A stretch of DNA of 39,033 nucleotides from Niabella aurantiaca DSM 17617 (lineage in GTDB: Bacteria; Bacteroidota; Bacteroidia; Chitinophagales; Chitinophagaceae), in the NCBI RefSeq assembly GCF_000374125.1, contig NZ_KB893625.1, positions 944,091 to 983,123 on the forward strand, read 5' to 3'. The translations under genes were made by a program, and so were the position numbers. Below the pieces are notes generated by a model. That model was not told the origin of the DNA and made no database searches. It saw only the letters and a list, made by a program, of their open reading frames with translations. Below are positions 33,565 to 39,033 of the stretch, one piece after another (the stretch's first letter is position 1; every line of letters begins with the position of its first letter).

Positions 33565-36525
33565 TTATTTTCTCCTTGAATTAAGTATTTTGAAATTAGG
33601 GGGTGTAGGCTTAAATATTTTGTTCCTTTTCTGTAACTGATATTCTAATTTTTGAAACTCTCTCAGAGCTGCTATATCTATTGTCCCCGTAATCAATGAA
33701 ACATTGTTTCCGCCCTTTATTTTTAAAATATCCTTTCTATACGTTTCCGCCGGCTGCGTAATCCTGCTGTCTCCATAATGTGAGGAGTTGACTTGAACAA
33801 CATAACTATGTATATCTCGGGCAACTGATTCAATAATATTGGAAAAGTAGTTTACATCAGGATTGTGTTCTACTGTAGCAATAAAGTCAACGTGACCTCG
33901 AAATATTGCCCTTTTGCGGATGTCGGCCAGTTCAAAGCAATTAAATATGCTAAAGTGTATGTCATTCCATACATATAATCTTAATTGTTCATTTTCCATT
34001 TCTTTGAAAGGTATCTTTATTTTTCGGCCCTGTATTTCTTCAATTTCTTCAGGAGAGTAGTCCTTTTTTAGTCTAAAATCAATTAACGCATTCTGATATC
34101 TGTTGTAAGTAAATGGTAGTATTGTGGCGACATAGTTTAGCGCAAATCCTTCATTATTTACTATATGCTCTACTCCACAGCAAATCGCTATATTGTTTCG
34201 TTTGGAAAAAGACGCTAACATAGGAAGCCATTGAAACGGAATAGAAATCTCTGGGAAAATAATAATATCACACTTTTGAGTATGCAATGATTCATTAAGT
34301 AATTGATTGATTTCATCTAATCGTCTAAAGGAAAGGTTGGGTTTGCCCAGTAAAGAAGATTTGGAATTTTCAAAATCAATAACTGCATTAACCAACCCGA
34401 TCTTTAATTTGTCCTTGACTTTGCCTGCTTTAATTTCTATCTTTTTCCCTTCATATTTTCTATCATTGACTTTTGCAAAAGGTTCTTCTTTTGGGTAAAA
34501 TTTTCGATATGCATTTTCCGCATTTTGTGATAACTTATTCATGTCGATATATTTTCCGAATAAATAGTTATACTGGCTACTAAAATATTTCTTATTTAGT
34601 TCGCTTGGTTTAAACCAACTTTTCATTCCATAAAATAAGCATACTTCATGATAGTGAATGAAACGCGGGGAGTACTCGATTTTTCTTTTTGAAAAAGCAA
34701 ATTTTGTTTTATCTGGTTTAAGTTGCTTGTTTAGGTAGTTGAACCCCTCCTCTTGCACGCAATAATTCAGTAATGGATAGTAGAGATAGTTGTGTCTGAA
34801 AAGGTTCGAACCAATTAAAGCCTTAGCTTGCTTTAGAACCAGCTCTATAGTAATGAACTCAAAGAAAAACGTGGTTACATTACTATAGCGGCTGTCTCGT
34901 AAACTGTCTATTATTGCATCATTAAAGAATGCGATATTTAGCGATGCTGCCATAGAGAAGCAATTGGTTAAATGGGTTAGCAGGCTTGCTTGAATATCCA
35001 TGTATTCTGGTGCAGTAATTTTGCGTTCTCTGATTTTGATTCTAAAAATGTTTTCTATCTGATCTTTTGCAAATTTTATTAACTCGTCTTTCGCTGCGTT
35101 AACCACATAGAATGTAAATACTTTTTCCCAAAGTGCATTTAATTCTAAACTTCGTTTTCCTGAAAAAAAAGTAACAATCTTATCGTTAATTTCTTCAAAT
35201 CGTTCTTTGGATAGTTTTTCGGCGGCTACTGTTGTTGAAATAAGTTTTGCAAGATGCTTAGATGCTCCTAATTTATCAGCATTAAACCCATCTATTGATC
35301 TAAGTTTATTAACAGTGTCGGAATAGGAGATTTTGTAAGAAGCATTCTCAAAACTTTCGAAAATATTCTTCGATTCAGGTTGGAATTTAAACTCGCTGCT
35401 GTTCTTTTTAATCTCCTTTTCAAACTCGTCTAGTAAATTGGCGCTTTCGCTTGCTAATAAGTGGTATAACTTTACCTTTTTTATCTGAAAGGGTAAGGCA
35501 TTTTTTCCTATTTTAATATGGTATTCTGCATTAGCTCCATTTTTCTCTACAGCGACACCAGGATCTCTTCCCCAGATCCCATTATCAACCAGGAATTGGT
35601 CAATAAATGAGTTGACAGGTGACGGAGACTCCGGAAATATTTTTGGATTTGATACGACAAACATAATGTCATCAACATATCGTCCATAAAATTCGGGTTT
35701 TACTTTTTGAGTTATAGCATCATCAAAGTCCTTCAAATAATAATTAGCGAGTATGTTAGAAGATATTAGGCCAATCGGTATTATTCGTTTACCTTTCTGT
35801 TCTATTAAGTTTTCATCTTCTAGTAATTTTGAAAATGCTATATGAACTCCCTGAAGAAAATTATTGAGCCAATTAAATTCGGGATCAATATCTCTTATGC
35901 TGGCAAAATCAAGGTCAATAGAGTTGTAGTAGCTTTTTAAGTCTAAGCTTAAAATAGCTACATCAAGATTGAGTTGATGTAGCCCCTTTGCTTTTTTTAT
36001 AGCATCATCGCGCCAGTTATTATAGCTAATAAAGTATTTTCTAAAAAGTTTGATTGAATTTTCTTCGAATTGATTATCATAATTCCTCAGCAATCTGTTG
36101 CCATAACAAGGGAAACTTAGTTTTTCGTCGAGTTTGTGTCCGATTTTCATAATCCATAAAATCGAGACAATATGGATTTCAATGGGACACAAAATGAATG
36201 GTGTTTCTTTTTCTATTACATATTCCCGAAGCTTATTGGCATTAGAGAAGTAAAATGCTTCATCTGCTAATAGCCCTTTATTGTCTTCAAAGTTTTTGGG
36301 CATCAAAGATGCTCTTATTGATTTATAATGCCTAAATATTCCCGTTTGGGGATTTTGTGCATAGGCGTTGATTTCATCTACCAACTTTTCCAACTTTTTA
36401 GCGATGTTTGGCCCTTCATATTCAGCAAGCGAAATACGCAATGGCAAAGAAAAATTTTCATGATACACATAGGATTTCAACTTCTTGTAGGCAGTTTTTA
36501 CCTCAGTAATATTAGTTAAGGTCAT
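33565..36525 (-). CDS. reverse transcriptase-nitrilase fusion (DRT1-like anti-phage protein)
   Basis: This 986-aa cytoplasmic protein has two enzyme domains. In the RT part (about 90-360), LSLDLKSYYNSID (192-204) carries the first metal Asp195, IGLISSNILANYYL (251-264) is the motif-B region, and GRYVDDIMFV (281-290) holds the YVDD catalytic box. A helical linker follows (about 360-700). The C-terminal nitrilase domain (about 705-945) has FPEI with Glu759, RLKKDYSPEE with Lys820/Lys821 and FNCFELADI with Cys863. The Glu-Lys-Cys triad therefore appears intact. RT-nitrilase fusions are the defence-associated RTs named DRT type 1, in the UG (unknown group) RT class. It probably makes DNA, and perhaps a nucleotide-like signal, during phage infection. 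Base use is much more AT-rich than the flanking genes. Its substrate and template are unknown. Confidence 0.93.
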   Translation of the reverse strand: MTLTNITEVKTAYKKLKSYVYHENFSLPLRISLAEYEGPNIAKKLEKLVDEINAYAQNPQTGIFRHYKSIRASLMPKNFEDNKGLLADEAFYFSNANKLREYVIEKETPFILCPIEIHIVSILWIMKIGHKLDEKLSFPCYGNRLLRNYDNQFEENSIKLFRKYFISYNNWRDDAIKKAKGLHQLNLDVAILSLDLKSYYNSIDLDFASIRDIDPEFNWLNNFLQGVHIAFSKLLEDENLIEQKGKRIIPIGLISSNILANYYLKDFDDAITQKVKPEFYGRYVDDIMFVVSNPKIFPESPSPVNSFIDQFLVDNGIWGRDPGVAVEKNGANAEYHIKIGKNALPFQIKKVKLYHLLASESANLLDEFEKEIKKNSSEFKFQPESKNIFESFENASYKISYSDTVNKLRSIDGFNADKLGASKHLAKLISTTVAAEKLSKERFEEINDKIVTFFSGKRSLELNALWEKVFTFYVVNAAKDELIKFAKDQIENIFRIKIRERKITAPEYMDIQASLLTHLTNCFSMAASLNIAFFNDAIIDSLRDSRYSNVTTFFFEFITIELVLKQAKALIGSNLFRHNYLYYPLLNYCVQEEGFNYLNKQLKPDKTKFAFSKRKIEYSPRFIHYHEVCLFYGMKSWFKPSELNKKYFSSQYNYLFGKYIDMNKLSQNAENAYRKFYPKEEPFAKVNDRKYEGKKIEIKAGKVKDKLKIGLVNAVIDFENSKSSLLGKPNLSFRRLDEINQLLNESLHTQKCDIIIFPEISIPFQWLPMLASFSKRNNIAICCGVEHIVNNEGFALNYVATILPFTYNRYQNALIDFRLKKDYSPEEIEEIQGRKIKIPFKEMENEQLRLYVWNDIHFSIFNCFELADIRKRAIFRGHVDFIATVEHNPDVNYFSNIIESVARDIHSYVVQVNSSHYGDSRITQPAETYRKDILKIKGGNNVSLITGTIDIAALREFQKLEYQLQKRNKIFKPTPPNFKILNSRRK

Positions 36526-36542
36526 ACTTGAAATTATTGATT

Positions 36543-36568
36543 AAAAAAAGCCACTCAGGCAGTGGCTT
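36543..36568 (-). terminator. strong intrinsic terminator hairpin between the XRE gene and the RT gene
   Basis: On the minus strand AAGCCACT pairs with AGTGGCTT across a 5-base loop, followed directly by a seven-base T-run. It would end the XRE transcript only 17 bases before the RT start codon, so the RT must have its own promoter or be expressed through regulated read-through. Confidence 0.75.
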
Positions 36569-36598
36569 GATTTGTGATAAAGATAATTGATAAATAAT

Positions 36599-37000
36599 TT
36601 ATTTTTTTTCTATTAATTTCTTTAACTCGACCATCATCTCATCCTTCTCCTTCAGCATCCTTTCATATAATGCCATCTTTTCCTCATGAAGTTTTAATAC
36701 GGCGTCAACAGGGTTAAAAACGGGGTTGTGTTGAACAACAGCAGCTCCATCATGAAAGGTACTTGAAATGACAGTGATCGCCTGTTCCTCGTCAAAATTC
36801 TGAAATGCCTCAACCGGTATTTTCAACACAGCGGAAATTTGTTGCAGCAGGGGCGTATCAATCGTTTCTTTGGCTTCCAGCAGGGATATTTTCTTTTGGT
36901 TCCAGTCATCGCCCAGTTCATAAGCCAGGGTTTCCTGTTTAATGCCCAGCATTTCGCGAAAGCGCTTTACATTCCGGCCTTCGTGTATCTTTTTCTCCAT
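36599..37000 (-). CDS. XRE-family helix-turn-helix regulator
   Basis: This protein has about 133 aa from the ATG at 37000 (MEKKIHEGRNVKRFRE). The longer start at 37018 adds six residues and is less typical. Residues about 8-62 are the HTH (MLGIKQETLAYELGDDWNQKKISLLEAK). The C-terminal third is a charged amphipathic helix, probably a dimerising coiled coil (EEKMALYERMLKEKDEMMVELKK). Such proteins are common in Bacteroidota, often beside mobile or toxin-like genes. It is divergent from the 208-aa gene, and the repeats at 37056-37100 are a suitable operator. It probably represses both directions. Linkage to the RT gene is by position only, with a terminator between. Confidence 0.88.
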   Translation of the reverse strand: MEKKIHEGRNVKRFREMLGIKQETLAYELGDDWNQKKISLLEAKETIDTPLLQQISAVLKIPVEAFQNFDEEQAITVISSTFHDGAAVVQHNPVFNPVDAVLKLHEEKMALYERMLKEKDEMMVELKKLIEKK

Positions 37001-37055
37001 AATTGCTGTATTTATCAATGGTTCAAATTTAGGGCTTTATAAGCAGTCAGCCACT

Positions 37056-37100
37056 GGTATAAAGATAGCTAAAATATCCCGCAAGCGGTATAAAATATCC
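37056..37100. promoter_or_regulatory. operator-like repeats between divergent XRE and 208-aa genes
   Basis: GGTATAAA occurs at 37056-37063 and 37087-37094. AAAATATCC occurs at 37071-37079 and 37092-37100, exactly 21 bases apart. Such phased repeats in a divergent promoter are a good candidate XRE-binding site. Confidence 0.45.
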
Positions 37101-37110
37101 GGTAGATAAC

Positions 37111-37141
37111 TTGCATATCCCTGGGTGGTGGAGGTACTTTG
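37111..37141 (+). promoter_or_regulatory. promoter candidate of the 208-aa gene
   Basis: TTG at 37111-37113 and TACTTTG at 37135-37141 are separated by 21 bases, close to the Bacteroidota -33/-7 arrangement (TAnnTTTG here lacks one T). The start codon is 38 bases downstream, next to the XRE operator repeats. Confidence 0.4.
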
Positions 37142-37179
37142 TGCTGTTCTTATGACTCAAAAACACTAAAACCAACGCA

Positions 37180-37806
37180 ATGAAAAACAAGGATCCCTTT
37201 TGCATGCGGGGCTGGGGCAGGGAAGGCATTACAGACCCCATCGAAGTATTTGCTGAAATTTTTTCTTATATGGATATGGGCGGCTGGCGAAGGCTCATAA
37301 CAAAAATGGCAGCACATGCATTGTCCGGCAACATATACCGCCGGCGCGCGCCCGGCGATGTATTGGTGGATATGAAAGTAGTACGGTCTGCACTGATGGC
37401 GGCACAGGCGCTGCAAGGCGCCACCGGTAAGGATAGGGCCGTTATCCGGCAGGATCTGTGCTATCCGGGGCCGTATGGCGCGGGCAAAGACCAACGCCGG
37501 TACTGGGACGAATTTCCGCGCAACCTGTCGTTTAAAGAGTATGCCCATCCCTACCGAGTATTTAAAAAACGGTTCCGGAAGCGCCCGCTCAGCCATTGGA
37601 TCAGCGATTGGGAGCAACTGGCAGCCGCCGCACTGAGTCCCTGCAACCTGGACGGAGAACGGTTGGTACTGCGCACCAGCACCGGCTTATTAAAACTGCT
37701 GGAAGCCGCACATGTAGCATGGACGCGGGATGGCGGTGGCGGGTTTGCAAAACAGCATGCCACCCGGCAACCCGAAGGGCAAACGAAACCGGCACCCACT
37801 TCTTAA
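37180..37806 (+). CDS. conserved Bacteroidota protein of unknown function (208 aa)
   Basis: No signal peptide or membrane segment. MRGWGREGITDPIEVFAEIF and MDMGGWRRLITKMAAHALSG, and later YWDEFPRNLSFKEYAHPYRVFKKRF and WISDWEQLAAAALSP, are motifs I recall from proteins found beside XRE regulators and SymE-like genes in this phylum. It may belong to a three-gene unit with them. The reaction is unknown. The ATG at 37180 gives a typical start after the promoter. The C-terminal 20 residues are Gly, Gln and Thr rich and probably disordered. Confidence 0.75.
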   Translation: MKNKDPFCMRGWGREGITDPIEVFAEIFSYMDMGGWRRLITKMAAHALSGNIYRRRAPGDVLVDMKVVRSALMAAQALQGATGKDRAVIRQDLCYPGPYGAGKDQRRYWDEFPRNLSFKEYAHPYRVFKKRFRKRPLSHWISDWEQLAAAALSPCNLDGERLVLRTSTGLLKLLEAAHVAWTRDGGGGFAKQHATRQPEGQTKPAPTS

Positions 37807-37825
37807 CCCTCATAAAACAACCATT

Positions 37826-38089
37826 ATGGCCATTATTGCAACCATGAAAAACAGTGCGGTCCTTCCAAAACAGCGCCGCTTAAAAGTGTATGAAAAGATC
37901 ATGATCTACAATGCCGGGTATCTGCGCAGCACCGTATCCCGTATCCCGGAAATACGGTTGATGGGCAAATGGCTGGCGGATGGCGGCTTTATGTCGGGCG
38001 ATGCAATACGGGTTTCCGTAGAAGCCGGTAAGCTGGTGATTACGCGGGATGCGGATGGGGAGGAGGGGATGGAAGCCTCGGCGGGCTGA
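37826..38089 (+). CDS. SymE-like protein (type I toxin family)
   Basis: A protein of about 87 aa from the ATG at 37826, or 81 aa from 37844. SRIPEIRLMGKWLADGGFMSGD, then IRVSVEAGKLVITRD, matches the SymE C-terminal pattern (IRLxGKWLxxAGFxxG). In E. coli SymE is an SOS-induced, antisense-RNA-controlled toxin; whether this copy is toxic is not known. The gene starts 19 bases after the 208-aa gene's stop and is probably co-transcribed. An antisense RNA could be sought on the minus strand opposite 37800-37850. Confidence 0.75.
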   Translation: MAIIATMKNSAVLPKQRRLKVYEKIMIYNAGYLRSTVSRIPEIRLMGKWLADGGFMSGDAIRVSVEAGKLVITRDADGEEGMEASAG

Positions 38090-38154
38090 CCAAAGGCCTG
38101 CTTTGTCCTGCCGGGGCATTTGCATAGCAAAATTAGCAGGGTGATGACATCATA
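38090..38154. other. short gap after the SymE-like gene
   Basis: No gene or clear terminator is seen. Confidence 0.3.
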
Positions 38155-38253
38155 CTTTCGTCACCCTGAGCGCAACAAAGTGAAGCCGAAGGGGCTCCCG
38201 GTTTTCGGGCGTCCGGTATCACAGGGGTGCTTCGGCTGCGCTCAGCAGGACGG
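38155..38253. repeat. dispersed CACCCTGAGCGCAACAAAG repeat with inverted partner
   Basis: The 34 bases at 38155-38188 are repeated exactly at 39000-39033. A related inverted copy (CTTCGGCTGCGCTCAGCAGG) lies at about 38230-38250, so a hairpin can form. The CACCCTGAGCGC core is a common dispersed intergenic repeat in bacteria. Confidence 0.65.
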
Positions 38254-38317
38254 TAGTATAATTGATATCTAATTTACAGCGGATATGAGAGGTTGATCAA
38301 TCCATTACGTTTCTTTT

Positions 38318-38343
38318 TCCACTTTTTCTTGGCAAAAAGTGGA
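38318..38343. repeat. perfect 10+10 palindrome (TCCACTTTTT / AAAAAGTGGA)
   Basis: Arms at 38318-38327 and 38334-38343 flank a 6-base loop. In RNA this would be a hairpin with T-rich arms. A shorter relative lies at 38816-38842. Confidence 0.7.
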
Positions 38344-38815
38344 GTAAAAGCCAAGGTTAAACGAATGCTCCGCCGTTTAACCGGCCACGCACTGCACATC
38401 CGGATCGAAAAGTAACGTTACTACTTTTTCTGAAGAGGTTTGGTTGAAGAACCTGCTGCCTGCTTGTTGTACAGCATTACTGCGCTGCTTTTTTACGGTA
38501 AGGCTTTTCTTTTGAACGTACATCCGCCACGTAAAAAAGAGGCGCTGCGTCACTTATTGATTGTTGTAGTTTCTATTTCAAGGTAATTATAGAAAAAGCC
38601 CACCCGATGAAAGTAAAACAAAAAGCGGAACGTACGCTTGCTTAGAAGGTAGTCCGCCGGGCAGTGAAAAGGGAAAACAAGCGGAATGGCGGCGGCGGAT
38701 GGCGCAGGCAAGTGTATGGCCCGTCGCCAAAGCCTGTAGCGCCGGTTTCCCTGGTCCCACCTCCCGGCGAAGAACAAACAGGCGGGATTCACCTCCTGGC
38801 GGACGAGATTTTTGC
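38344..38815. other. non-coding stretch with a further palindrome
   Basis: GGTTAAAC at 38355-38362 and GTTTAACC at 38375-38382 are perfect 8-base arms, 12 bases apart. ORFs of 60-117 codons here are on both strands, overlap each other and lack family features, so none is called. Confidence 0.5.
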
Positions 38816-38842
38816 TCCACTTTTCATCGCTGGAAAAGTGGA
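38816..38842. repeat. perfect 9+9 palindrome (TCCACTTTT / AAAAGTGGA)
   Basis: Arms at 38816-38824 and 38834-38842 with a 9-base loop. They nearly copy the arms at 38318-38343, so the pair flanks a segment of about 470 bases and may mark the ends of a small element. Confidence 0.6.
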
Positions 38843-38999
38843 AATAAAAGATATACGACCTTGAAATATTCCGGCTTTTCAGGAACGAGTGGCATCGCCG
38901 CATTGATTAGGTTCCTCTATCAAAAAATCAGCACGGCAACAGCAGGATTGTACTTCTATACTAACATCATCGTCATTGACAGGCCAATGGCATGCACTG

Positions 39000-39033
39000 C
39001 TTTCGTCACCCTGAGCGCAACAAAGTGAAGCCG
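39000..39033. repeat. second exact copy of the 38155-38188 repeat, cut by the window end
   Basis: All 34 bases match the earlier copy in the same orientation. The two direct copies bracket the hairpin-rich region. Confidence 0.7.

Noticed and set aside
33565-36525. Group II intron or retron RT
   Set aside because: There is no maturase domain or intron structure, and the C-terminal nitrilase domain fits DRT-type RTs instead; no msr/msd-like RNA was recognised.
38550-38903. Coding ORFs in the last kilobase
   Set aside because: Several overlapping ORFs on both strands span palindromes and have no start signals or conserved motifs.

Overview
The window looks like chromosome of a Bacteroidota bacterium, most likely family Chitinophagaceae. 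The reasons are a SusC/SusD pair, lipoprotein signals with Cys near residue 20, TAnnTTTG-type -7 promoter boxes, few Shine-Dalgarno sites, and many secreted glycan-active enzymes. The assignment is inference from gene content; no rRNA or tRNA marker is present.

Region 1 (about 200-18980) is a polysaccharide-utilisation locus. It has a GntR/FadR-type regulator, two tandem GH33-like beta-propeller proteins separated by a decayed nucleoside-hydrolase gene, a third propeller protein, and a SusC/SusD pair. These are followed by two unrecognised signal-less proteins, an SSS-family symporter, an MGH1/GH63-like glycosidase, a two-domain propeller protein and an S1 sulfatase. No sialic-acid catabolic gene is present, and the GH33-like proteins have lost the first arginine of the sialic-acid-binding triad. 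The real target is therefore more likely another acidic or sulfated glycan. A good promoter at 2562-2592 and tight spacing suggest one long transcript from 2712 to 16696.

Region 2 (19000-24113) holds a small helical protein, a metzincin-type lipoprotein, short ORFs, a GH16 lipoprotein and a DUF2264 protein. Dispersed intergenic repeats separate several of them.

Region 3 (24210-25070) is a tandem array of ten 84-85 bp units. Region 4 (25414-32065) is an arabinose-polymer operon: a GH51 arabinofuranosidase, a tandem GH43-GH43 enzyme, and a second GH51 carrying a degenerate GH43-like N-terminal domain. A 19-bp operator-like palindrome recurs before the GH16 area and before the GH51 operon, which suggests co-regulation.

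Region 5 (32437-36525, minus strand) is visibly AT-rich compared with its surroundings and is probably acquired. It encodes a 986-aa reverse transcriptase fused to a nitrilase domain, of the kind known as defence-associated RT type 1 (DRT1), followed by an Mrr-like PD-(D/E)XK nuclease. This is the most interesting part of the window. An XRE regulator, divergent from a conserved 208-aa protein and a SymE-like protein, lies next to it. The last 900 bases hold hairpins and dispersed repeats but no gene I can support.
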